This document shows positions 54,201 to 64,000 of a stretch of DNA of 64,000 nucleotides, piece after piece (within the stretch, counting starts at the first letter, position 1; each line of letters starts with the position of its first letter). The notes under the pieces were generated by a model. The model had not been told where the DNA came from, made no database searches, and was given only the letters and a program-made list of their open reading frames with translations. The DNA comes from Rhynchopus sp. YZ270_cl-10 (lineage: Eukaryota > Euglenozoa > Diplonemea > Diplonemida > Diplonemidae): contig OZ037904.1 in the NCBI GenBank assembly GCA_964035575.1, positions 1,232,400-1,296,399 of the forward strand, in the 5' to 3' direction. The translations under genes and the position numbers were made by a program.

Positions 54201-57200
54201 GATGGCATCATCCCCACCAACACCACCACCACCGCCCCCCTGGCTACCAAGCTGGGGCACATCAATGCGGATCGGGTGTTCTGCCCCTTTGATGGATGCA
54301 GAGCGGGAATTTTGTCTTCGAGTGATGCGGTCGGGGGCCTGTCTCGTAAGGGCTTGCTGCAGCATATGCGTCGCCACCAGGCGGATGGAGCGTACATCCC
54401 CGACGAGCTGTTGGGCCACTTGGGCATGTCGCGCTGTGCGAACGATCAGTGCGACATGCTATTGCCGCAGAGCAAGGAGGTCTGCAACACCTGTACGGTG
54501 CACTTTGGCGAAGAAGGCTTCACCGCTCCGTCTCCCTCCAGTCGAGGAATGCTGACAGATCAGGATGACCTCCCCTCCTTTGAAGTCATGGGGACCACCA
54601 GGATCCAGCTGAAGGGCGGGTGCCCAGACAAACACCTACAGCTGTACAGCGAGCTCTTCCTGAGGGTCCTCATGGACATCCTGGAGTACCAGGACGAGGT
54701 GGCCTGGAAGCGCCTTGCACTGTTCTTCACAGTGTTGCACCGGACACGGACAGAACGAGGGGGCAAGGACCAGGAGCGACGTTTGACGAGCACCTGGGGG
54801 AAGGACTTGGAGGCTTGGAAGGCTGGCCAGTATGTCGCCCTGTGGGAGCAAACGGTAGAGGAGCGGAAGCCAAGGCCTCGGGGTGGTCGGATGAAGACAC
54901 TGACGAAGGGAGACGGAAGCGCACCATCGCCAAAGCGAGAGCAGGACTCCCGAGCCAGGCCATGTCATGCGCTACCAGCGACGGCCTCGCCCCACAGACA
55001 CCGGCGACGCTGGAAAAGCTTCAGACGAAGCACCCAGCCGCTGCCGACTCCAAGGCCCTGGAGCAGGCGGATTGGCCCCAGCCTCAGGAGGTCCCACCGG
55101 TGACAGTGGTGGAGGTGATGAAGGCCCTGCGGAGCATGCCGAAGTCATCGGCGGCGGGTCCCTCGAACGTGACGGGCGCGCACCTTCGTACACTTTGCCT
55201 ACAGAGGCGGGCTAAGGGCACTTTGGCAGCGCTGGCCGCAGTGTTGACGTCTTTGGCACGAGGAAATGCTCCAGTGGAGGTGGCTGAGTTCTTCGCCGGC
55301 GCTAACTTGGTGGCTCTCCGGAAGCCTGCAAAGGGGCCGGGCCTGGAGGAGGACGTGCGACCGATTGCGGTTGGGGACACTCTCCGCAGACTGGTGGGAA
55401 AGATTCTGTCGGCGCGAGTGCGGGTGCCTGCTAGGACGCTTCTTCTTCGAGGGAACCAGGTGGGGGTGGCAACGGCAAGGGGGGCGGCAGTGGCGACTGA
55501 TGTTATCTCGCAGTACGCCGTGCGCAACCGCGGAAAAGGTAAAGTCATTTTGAAAATTGACTACCGTAACGCGTTCAACTGCGTAGACCGCCTGTCGATG
55601 CTAAGAGCGGTCGACGCGAACCTCCCCGAGCTGGCCCCATGGGTGCGATGGTGTTACCTGGAGCCCTCCAGCCTGTTTTATGGTGGGGATACCATAAGGT
55701 CACAGCGCGGAGCTCAACAAGGAGATCCCTTGGGCCCGCTTCTCTTCTCCCTGACCATCCACCAGATGGCGCTAGAGCTGAAGGGGCACCCAGGCCTGGA
55801 TGGGACTTTGTGGTACCTCGATGACGGCTCTCTGCGGGGGTCCCCTAAGGCGGTTTTTGAGGCGTACCAGGTTCTGTGCACTCGTAGCTCCGAACTGGGG
55901 TTGGAGGTGAACGCGAACAAGTGTGAGCTCATCTCCACTGGTGGCGTCTCCAAGGAGGATCTCGAGGCCGTGGGGTTCACGTTGAACGAGGGTGGACAGG
56001 ACGCCATGGGTGAAGGCGGGTTCCGGCTGTTGGATGTGGATGGGTTCGACTTCTTGGGCATCCCCATTGGGTCTGTGGCTTTCTGCGAGGAGTACATGGC
56101 CCAGAAGGTGGACGATTCCCGCCGCAACCTGGAAGCCCTTGTGGACCTCGGGGACTCCCAGGCAGCCTTCTACGTACTGAGATACTGCGAAGGCTACTGC
56201 CGCATGGTGTTCTACATGCGGGGGATCCCACAGTGCGCGGAGTACCTGACGGCCTTTGACGACCTGATCGACAGGTGCCTGGCTGCGCTTCTGCATGACC
56301 CGGATGGGGCGCTGCCGGAGTTGGCAAGGGCGCAGGCGGCGCTTCCTGTGGCGCTTGGGGGGCTGGGTATCCGTCGCACCGTGGACCATCGGACAGCTGC
56401 GTCCCTCGCCTCTCAGTCAGGGAACCTGCAACTGTCGCAGGCCTTGGACCCTGCCTTCACCTGGGATGAGGAGAGATGGAACAGCGCGGCTGAGGAGTAC
56501 AACTCCAGGGTACCGGTGGCGTTTCACGTGGACAGGGCCCAGCCGAAGAAGATCCTGGAGCAGCAGAGTCTGTCATCTGCGGTGATTGACGCCCAGGCAG
56601 ACAAGTTGATGCAACAGCTCTGCATGCGAGACCGAGCACGGATGAAGTCCCTTCTCCTGCCGCTTTCCGGGACGTACCTCACGGCGACACCCTCAGCAAG
56701 GAACCAGATGTCTTCAGCGGATTTTGCGGTTGTGACCCGTTTCCGACTAGGGGTGGCCATCCATGCGGAGGGAACGACTTGCTCGGCATGTCAGGGGGGG
56801 CAGAAAAGGGTTGTCATGGACTCCTTTGGCGACCACACCTTTGGCTGCCCCTACTCCAAACACCGCGTCGCCCGCCACAACGCCTTGCGGGATTCGGTGT
56901 ACCGAGCTGCTCAAGGGGCGGGCTTGGACCCTGCTTTGGAGGAGACCGTGCGAGTGGAGTTGGAGTCGAAGAAGCGGCCAGGCGACGTCTACCTCCCAGT
57001 AGGAGTGGCGGAAAATGGACCTCGTTGTTTGGACATCACCCACGTGTGCCCCACCTTGCCTTCCTACAGAACAGGGGCCTCGAAGTTTGTGGGCTGGTCG
57101 GCGAAGAACCAGGGCCAGGTCAAACGGGAGAAGCACGAGCGGGATTTGAACAAGATCAATACCAAGTTCTCCCCTATTGTGTTTGAAGCCTTCGGGGGTG

Positions 57201-60200
57201 CAGGCGACGAGGCGAACCTCTTGATTGCGCAGCTTGGAGGCCTGACGACGGGACAGACGTCGCACCTGACAGGGTCGGCAGAGTTGCGCATCCGGGAGAG
57301 CATTGCGGTGGCGTACCAGAAAAAGGTCGCATCTTCCTTTCTGGAGCGGGGTGCTATGTGTGTAGGGATTGCCACCCTGAAGCGGGAGCCGTGTGTGGAG
57401 GTAGATGTGGCACCGTCTGCAGAGGACATGGACCGGTTTGGACGCCGCAGTGCAGGGGCCGTGGAACCTCTCTGTGACGATGCGAACCCTGACGACGATA
57501 TGAGTCGTCCTGCAGACCGAACGGAGGAGCAGCAGGGGAAGCGCAAGAGGGACGTGAAGCCGGACCACGTGGAGCCACCGAGGAAGCGGACCGGGAGGTT
57601 CGATTCGGCCACCGTGATTCCGGAAGGGCCTGGTCTCGATGTGGTGCGTGAGTGGGAGTTTTTGCGTGAGTGCCCGGCAGCGCAGAGGCCTCGGGCGACG
57701 GAGCAGGCGGCCAAGCTGGGAGCCTCGAAGGTGACTTGGTCGTTTGTGGCGGGGGACTGTGCTTTTGAGGCTTTGCTCTTCGCCACCGGGCGCACGGATT
57801 TGACGGTGGAGGGTCTGCGCCAGGCGGCAGTGAAGAAGGTCCAGGGCCGCGCTGATCTGTCGAGTGCGGCTGTCCCTAATTTTGGGGTCTGGCAGCGGCT
57901 GATGACGAGTGGGGACAGAGGAGACCAGCGTACGTGGGCGGATGCCATTGCAGTGGCGGGGGCAGGGGAGGCTCTTGAGGTATCTGTGGTCATCCTCAAC
58001 GAGTTCGCCCGCCCTTCTCTGATGGTGCCAAGAAAACGGCCTAAGGCAGTGGTCCTTCTCCTCCACTCGGGTGATCAGGATGCGGCAGATGGATCCGGCA
58101 GTATCCCGGGACACTACGAGCCCCTCACCATGGACCCGGCTCTGCAGCAGCACATCCTGTCTTTTGAGGCCACAGGTGGTAAGGGGGAGTGCCAGTCAGA
58201 GCGCCCCATGGCTTTTGTGGGAGCGAGGGAGGCGGAGGCGTCGAACACTTTCCTGCAGTGCGAACAATGCAGCAAGCTCTTCGATGCGTCGGACGCACAC
58301 TTCTGCTGTCACACGTGTGGTGGCTTGGCATGTCTGCACTGCGCTCAGGGGTCCAAGCACTGCCCTCTGTCGCAAATTGGCAGGGCGGAATACTTCAGTG
58401 CCCTGTCTTTTTTGCACTCGAATGTTCCGGCTCAGGCTGCCTCTGCGGAGGGGAGCGGAGACCCACCACCTAAACGGGCTCCTTCTCCAGCAGTGCCAGC
58501 TCCCGAGGGCGAGGACGTCGAGGAGGTAGACACGCCAATGGCGGGCGAAGAGGGGCAGCAGGCAGAACAGAAGCAGCAGAAGCACGAGAAGCAACGGAAA
58601 CAGCAGAAGCAGCAACAACAAAAGGCGGACCAGGATAAGAAGGAAGCGTTGCAGCGTGCGTCGGACGCGTGGCAGCAAGCCCTGGAGGTACGGCGGGAGC
58701 ATCGTCGGTCGTGGGGACCGGATTTGGCCGCGCTTCGGGGCACTTTTGGCGACCGCCAGCAGGAGTTGAGTCGTTTCCTGGAGGAACAGAATGTGCGTCT
58801 GGACCAGGCGAAGGCGGCGGACAGGCATCGTGTGGAGGAGCTGACCGCCAGGCACAAGCGGGAACTCGCAGAGGACGCGAAGAAGATGCATGCGCAGTAC
58901 TTGGAAGACTGCGATCGGCACCCCGAAGCAGGAGAGTCGCTCCGGGCGGAGTATGACAGGCAACGCTGCGAGAGGCATTACGCCATCGCAGCTAAGCATG
59001 AGTCGGAGCAGAAGGCGACCACTCTGTTGTTGACGGCGGTGAACCTCTCCCGACAGCTGGAGGCAGAACGCATGGTGGCATACGGGCGGTGCTTTGGGGT
59101 GGTGTGCGAAGGGCGGCTATTCCTCCCCTGCCATGCGGTGCGGAGAGCGGTGGGCGACGACCCTGAAGGACTCGAACCTGACTGTGTCGGCGACTGGATG
59201 GCTCTCTTTGGTCCTCAAGGTGCTTCTCCGTGCCCGGGCGAGTTCCTGTACTGCTGGGCGACACAGCAGCCGTGGAGTGGGAACGGGGAGGGGGACGGTG
59301 ATTGCCCGGAGTCGGTGGTCGCCCGTCAGGCGGTTAGGAAGATAGCAGGGGAGGCCGGATACTGCGATACCTGGGGCAAGACCAGCGCGGTCATCGTCGT
59401 TCGGGAAGGCAGGGTCAGCTGGGGAACCCCTTCTCGGGATCAGCTGGAGGAGGAGGTGGGGCGACAGGCCGAGGCGGCAGACACCGAGGTGCGTGTGAAG
59501 GTGGAGGAGATGGATGATGATGAGCAGGAGCAGGAGGAGGACCTCGACACCGCGATGGAGGGGGCGGATCGCTCGCATTCTCTGTCAGTGGAAGGCATCC
59601 CTGACCAGAAGAAGCAAGCGAGGGTGAGGGAATTGCTGAGGGCGCAGAGCGAGGCTTGGATGTGGACGGAGGAGGAGCGGACGGAGAGGGGGGGTCTTTT
59701 CCCGTGCCTCACCATGGGGTCGCCGGTGCCTTCTTCTGTGACGAAGTGGATCTCCCTGTTCCACTACCGTCAGGGAGAGAAACAGGATGGCAGACCCTTG
59801 TTGTCACTCCCCCTCTCTACCGCTACTTTCACTCAGTGGTATGAGGTGATGAAGGTGGTGGGTTTGCATGAGTGGTCGGTTCAGGAAAAGTGCAAGGCAA
59901 AGTCGACGTTGCATGCCCTGACGGACAACCGGAGCAGTAGGGGGCAGGCCTTTGCAGCGGAGAGTACAAGGAGGGAGAATGAGGCACGAGCGGCTCGAGA
60001 GGGAATAGGCCGACAACCTCAAGCCTCCTCTTCTTCTTCTTCTTCCTCCACCTCTGCAGGCCGTGGCACTACAACCTCCATCGCCCAACCTGCAGTCTCC
60101 ACTTCTTCCTCCTCCTCATCGGCAGGCCGTGGCAATGCAACCTCCTCCGCCCAACCTGCTCCTTCCCCAGCTCCCAAAGGACCCCAGCGCCATGCAGCTC

Positions 60201-60367
60201 AGGGTAGGTCCAACACGTCGAACGTGTTCACCGACGCAGTGGCACAAGCGACGCAGCATGTGCTCTCGCCCCAGGAGGTGCAGAGAGGGCGCAATGGTCG
60301 CGGTGGTGGACAGAAGGGGAGACAGAGCGGAGGAAGGAAGGGGAAAAAGGGGAATAAAAAGAATTAG
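50841..60367 (+). pseudogene. Family I retrotransposon polyprotein, full length with one frameshift (I-d)
   Basis: Start chosen at ATG 50841 because MRRKALLGALWVVLHVC matches the family II start (MRRKALLGVLCVLVVG). A long Ser/Asn region follows, with two YPKKRP-type islands (about 51310-51350 and a weaker one near 51450-51480), then the same domain order as I-a. A one-base loss near 54876-54880, relative to I-a 3204-3209, shifts the frame between the zinc finger and the RT; downstream the frame is open again to 60367. All catalytic motifs remain: OTU 1 Cys/His, YLDD, RLE RPGD...LDITHV, OTU 2 GDCAFEALL/GHYEPL. I see only this one break. Confidence 0.9.
50892..52640 (+). repeat. Coding CAG/CAA-type repeats of I-d
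   Basis: First part (about 50940-51090) is a nearly pure (CAGCAACAG)n microsatellite; the second (about 51560-52630) holds AGCAGTTCCAAC-type units with higher-order blocks near 51729, 52077 and 52337. The coding frame gives Ser/Asn; other frames give pure Gln, Ala/Thr or, antisense, Leu. Confidence 0.92.
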
Positions 60368-61338
60368 AGAGTTAGAGAGTTAGAGGGTGAGAGTGTGTGT
60401 GTAGAAGCGTGTAGAGAATGACAGTTTGCCCCATGTTTATTTTTAACCCTTTTTATTTTGTGTTTTTGGTTCTTTTCATCCTTTGGGGTTTGCCCCCCCT
60501 TTCCCCCCTTTCCGCCCCCCTTCCTATTTGTTAATATTTTTGGTTGGCTGCTGGCTAGGACGGGTCTACCCCAGCGACGGCCCTTACCCCTTGGACGAGG
60601 CTCTGAGGGTAGAGGGCAGTCTCGGAGTAAGACCTGTCTAAGAGCCAGGCCAGTGGCATCAGGAGCCATTGGGCCACTTTTATAGATTGTGCAGTAGAGT
60701 AGAGTTTGTACAGAACTCTTGTCCTTTGAGTTCCTTTTTTCACTCCTTTAGTTTTTCATTTTTACCTTGTGAAGGTCAATTTCAATTTTTCATTTTTCAA
60801 AACCACCACAGGTAAGCACGAGACCCACCATTGTTGTTGTTGATTTTGTTGTGCGTTATTGTTGTTTTCCCCTTTGGGTGTCAGTCAGTCGGGTCAGGTC
60901 ACACTTACTGAAGTTCTCAAAAATTTTCACCAAAAAGAAAACTACTAAAAAGATTATGGAACTTCCTTTTTATTTGTTTGTGTGTTACAGAGGAAACGGC
61001 TCACTCAATCCCCTCCTTCTCCTCCCCTCCCCTCCCCAAGACAAAGCAAAATAAAACTACACCGGTAGACAGAGCAACCCTCCCGTCCCATCCCCTCCCC
61101 TTTTCCTTTTGGGAAAAATTGCACTCACATACTACCCTTTTGCTTATTTGCAGGGAAGTGTTGGTTGTAGTTGTCCCACATGCTTTCTATTTTAGTGCCA
61201 CTAACTGTGTTTTCAGGCACTGTCTTGCCAGTACAATAGTAAAGTGCCCTTGTCTGGACATCTAGCTGTTTACATACTCGCTTGACTAGTAAGTACCCCC
61301 TCTGTCACTGGATGTAGATAAAAAAAGCGAGCCTAGGG

Positions 61339-61374
<36 letters not shown>

Positions 61375-61379
<5 letters not shown>

Positions 61380-61544
61380 TTTAAAGGATTTGCTGTAAGG
61401 CTAAACAGACCTCTGCACCTTTGAGCCTTTTTTGTCAAGACACCTCTGTTTTGATTCGAGGTCCCTGAGACCCCTGATCACCTCCCCCCAACCCTCTCTG
61501 GGAAAAAGAAAACACTAAAAACACTCAAAACCCGGACCACCGGG

Positions 61545-61577
<33 letters not shown>
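61375..61577 (+). mobile_element. Family II copy II-b, distal 3' UTR and poly(A)
   Basis: After the right TSD of I-d the DNA runs about 157 bases (ATTTGCTGTAAGGCTAAACA...) and ends in a 33-base A tail (61545-61577). Removing III-a and I-d by their TSDs places this directly after the II-b 3' UTR at 37607, so it is read as the end of II-b. No second family II 3' end exists in the window to confirm it. Confidence 0.65.
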
Positions 61578-61580
<3 letters not shown>

Positions 61581-63705
61581 TAAAAAACCTTAGTTTTTTA
61601 GTCTTTACTATAGAGATGTGCGCCACCCACACCACACACACTACACACACACACCCACACACACCCACACACACACACACACACCCCCTCACCACCAGAG
61701 GGGATTTGACCAAAAAATCGATTTTTTTAAATAAATAGTTGCTCATCCAAAAGTGAATTTTTTGGGCTTAACGTGTTGTTTGGGGGTATTGAGGCCCAAA
61801 AAAAAATTTTTTTTCAGTCGTGTTCAGAAATTGGACTGCCAAATGACATGTGGCATTCGGCCAAAAATCAGCTTTTTTGGTCATTTTTGCCTTGTAAAAC
61901 ATGACACTTGTGGCATGCTTCCCAGTACAGGAAAGTGCATTGAAAAACCTGAAAAAACACATCTAATATGTGATGGTCAAAAGTGCAAGATTCCTTCGTT
62001 AATGAACTTTTTGAGTACCAGTTATACCTGGGGAATATGCTCAGATCACTCTTTTGACCATCTGGCGTTTACCACAAAAACACCACTTTTTACAGGCCAC
62101 TTTACAGGCCAGTTCATGAAGGCACGAGTGAGGTTTTTTTGTACACGTTACCGTGAGCGGGCGCGCGAAGCGCGCACGCGAACGCCCCGCGGGAAGCGAA
62201 TAGCTGACCGCCTGCCCAGTGTGTGAGGTCCTTACAAAAAAAACCACCTGTAAAAAAAGGTGAGGTCCTCATCACGTTTCCATGGAAGTGTCACACAAGA
62301 ACGACAGGTTTTTTAGCCCGTCACCAAATCCTAAAAAACCTTAGTTTTTTAGTCTTTACTATAGAGATGTGCGCCACCCACACCACACACCCGCAAACCC
62401 ACACCCACACCACCCACCCACACACCCACCCACACACCCCCTCACCATCCAGAGGGGATTTGACCAAAAAATCCTAAAAAACCTTAGTTTTTTAGTCTTT
62501 ACTATAGAGATGTGCGCCACCCACACCACACACCCGCAAACCCACACCCACACCACCCACCCACACACCCACCCACACACCCCCTCACCATCCAGAGGGG
62601 ATTTGACCAAAAAATCGATTTTTTTAAATAAATAGTTGCTCATCCAAAAGTGAATTTTTTGGGCTTAACGTGTTGTTTGGGGGTATTGAGGCCCAAAAAA
62701 AAAAATTTAAGACAGTCCTGTTCAAAAAATGGACTGCCAAATGACATGTGGCATTCGGCCAAAAATCAGCTTTTTCGGTCATTTTTACCTTGTAAAACAT
62801 GACACTTGTGGCATGCTTCCCAGCACACAATAGTGCAAAAAAGTGACCATAGAGTTTTTTTGTACACGTTACCGCGAGCGGGCGCGCGAAGCGCGCACGC
62901 GAGCGCCCCGTGGGAAGCGAATAGCGGACCACCTGCCCAGTGCGTGAGGTGCATACAAAAAAAAACCACCTGTAAAAAAAGTGTGGTCCTCATCACGTTT
63001 CCATGGAAGTGTCACACAAGAACGACAGGTTTTTTAGCCCGTCACCAAATCGATTTTTTTAAATAAATAGTTGCTCATCCAAAAGTGAATTTTTTGGGCT
63101 TAACGTGTTGTTTGGGGGTATTGAGGCCCAAAAAAAAAATTTAAGACAGTCCTGTTCAAAAAATGGACTGCCAAATGACATGTGGCATTCGGCCAAAAAT
63201 CAGCTTTTTCGGTCATTTTTACCTTGTAAAACATGACACTTGTGGCATGCTTCCCAGTACAGGAAAGTGCAAAAAAGTGACCATAGAGTTTTTTTGTACA
63301 CGTTACCGCGAGCGGGCGCGCGAAGCGCGCACGCGAGCGCCCCGTGGGAAGCGAATAGCGGACCACCTGCCCAGTGCGTGAGGTGCATACAAAAAAAAAC
63401 CACCTGTAAAAAAAGTGTGGTCCTCATCACGTTTCCATGGAAGTGTCACACAAGAACGACAGGTTTTTTAGCCCGTCACCAAATCCTAAAAAACCTTAGT
63501 TTTTTAGTCTTTACTATAGAGATGTGCGCCACCCACACCACACACACTACACACCCACACACACACACACCCACACACACACACACACACCCCCTCACCA
63601 CCAGAGGGGATTTGACCAAAAAATCCTAAAAAACCTTAGTTTTTTAGTTTTTACTTTAGGCCGTGCGCCACCCACACCCACCCCCACACACCCACCCCCA
63701 CATAC
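61578..63705. repeat. Composite tandem repeat (satellite-like) array
   Basis: Two alternating modules. Module 1 (about 61578-61717, 62329-62471, 62472-62614, 63484-63623, partial 63624-63705) has a hairpin CTAAAAAACCTTAGTTTTTT plus AG, and a CA-rich microsatellite. Module 2 (about 61718-62328, 62615-63051, 63052-63483) has an A/T-rich start, CTTGTAAAACATGACACTTG, and a GC hairpin GCGCGCGAAGCGCGC at 62161, 62882 and 63316. The first module 2 copy has an extra internal segment. Short open frames inside (His/Thr-rich from the CA repeats) are not genes. Confidence 0.88.
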
Positions 63706-64000
63706 TGTAAACTTGTTTAAGTAGCTTTGCTACGCCAGGGGGGTCTCTAGGATAAAATATGTCGCGAATAAGAAAGTCTTTTCCCCCTCCCCCTTTTTCG
63801 CTATGGATATATTTTTTTTTTTTTTTTTTTTTGCGCGTACCATTTCTCTATTGCTACGTGCCCTTTTGTTGTTATTGCTTACCACTTGCTTCGGCAAGGT
63901 TGGTTGAGGACGTTACGGGGAAATCTCACCACCACCTTCATCAGTATTTTGTGTTGTGTTTCCCCAGTCTCGCCCTCATGACCACATACCTCGCTGCCGT
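63706..64000. other. Right-edge DNA, nothing recognisable
   Basis: About 300 bases including a T-run of about 20 near 63809-63831. No gene, tail junction or known repeat was identified. Confidence 0.5.

Larger units (their letters stand above)
50619..61374 (+). mobile_element. Family I LINE, copy I-d (full length)
   Basis: The only family I copy with both ends in the window, flanked by a 13-bp TSD. The leader starts GGACTATTTTTTTACAGGGG, two diverged units of the shared GGGG-T-ACA motif. The coding region begins at 50841, the 3' UTR is at 60368-61343, and the tail at about 61344-61374 is added within the terminal block (after GAGCCTAGGGCTAA). It inserted at the junction of the III-a target duplication with the remaining II-b 3' UTR. 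Confidence 0.95.

Noticed and set aside
1-61577. LTR retrotransposon or virus-like origin of the giant polyproteins
   Set aside because: No terminal repeats, no integrase, RNase H or capsid motifs. Poly(A) tails, 5' truncation, RT motif order and the CCHC/RLE block are those of non-LTR elements.
62359-63724. His/Thr/Pro-rich small proteins at the right end
   Set aside because: They arise from CA-rich microsatellites repeated within the satellite modules and differ arbitrarily between modules.

Overview
The window is eukaryotic DNA made almost entirely of poly(A)-tailed non-LTR retrotransposons (LINEs) of the restriction-like-endonuclease (RLE) type, inserted into and end-to-end with one another. 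I see no host protein gene, tRNA or rRNA. Long open frames, 3' poly(A) tails, 5' truncations and short target-site duplications (TSDs) are visible directly. The organism cannot be named from this; a unicellular eukaryote such as an alga or other protist with a mid/high-GC coding style is my best guess.

Three related autonomous families are present. Family I: copy I-a (1-9734, 5' end outside the window), I-b (9735-13486, truncated), I-c (25991-31460, truncated), I-d (50619-61374, full length, one frameshift). Family II: II-a (minus strand, 24982 down to 13746) and II-b (34631-37607, resuming at 61375-61577). Family III: III-a (37608-50598, full length, split by insertions) and III-b (38661-41056, truncated). 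A roughly 1-kb non-coding poly(A) element, here called X, occurs six times (X1-X6) and looks like a non-autonomous partner.

Each autonomous family encodes one giant polyprotein of about 2300-2900 residues: a short hydrophobic start, a long Asn/Ser-rich low-complexity stretch with a conserved YPKKRP-type island, hydrophobic segments that look membrane-spanning (clearest in family I), an OTU-like cysteine protease domain, a C2H2-like zinc finger, reverse transcriptase with a YLDD core, a CCHC/RLE endonuclease, then one or two further OTU plus Cys-rich zinc modules and a family-specific tail. Family II has three OTU-like domains, the middle one without its Cys and His.

Nesting order read from TSDs: II-b lay in tandem-repeat DNA; III-a inserted into its 3' UTR; an X5 plus III-b composite inserted into the III-a 5' leader; X6 inserted into the III-a N-terminal coding region; I-d inserted at the III-a/II-b junction. 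On the left, II-a received X2, X3 and the chain I-a/I-b/X1. X4 plus I-c lies head-to-head against the II-a 5' end. Joined poly(A)-to-truncated-5'-end junctions recur and suggest template jumping or poly(A)-targeted insertion. The remaining DNA is 31461-34630 (no gene seen; minisatellite and perfect hairpin) and 61578-64000 (composite tandem repeats).
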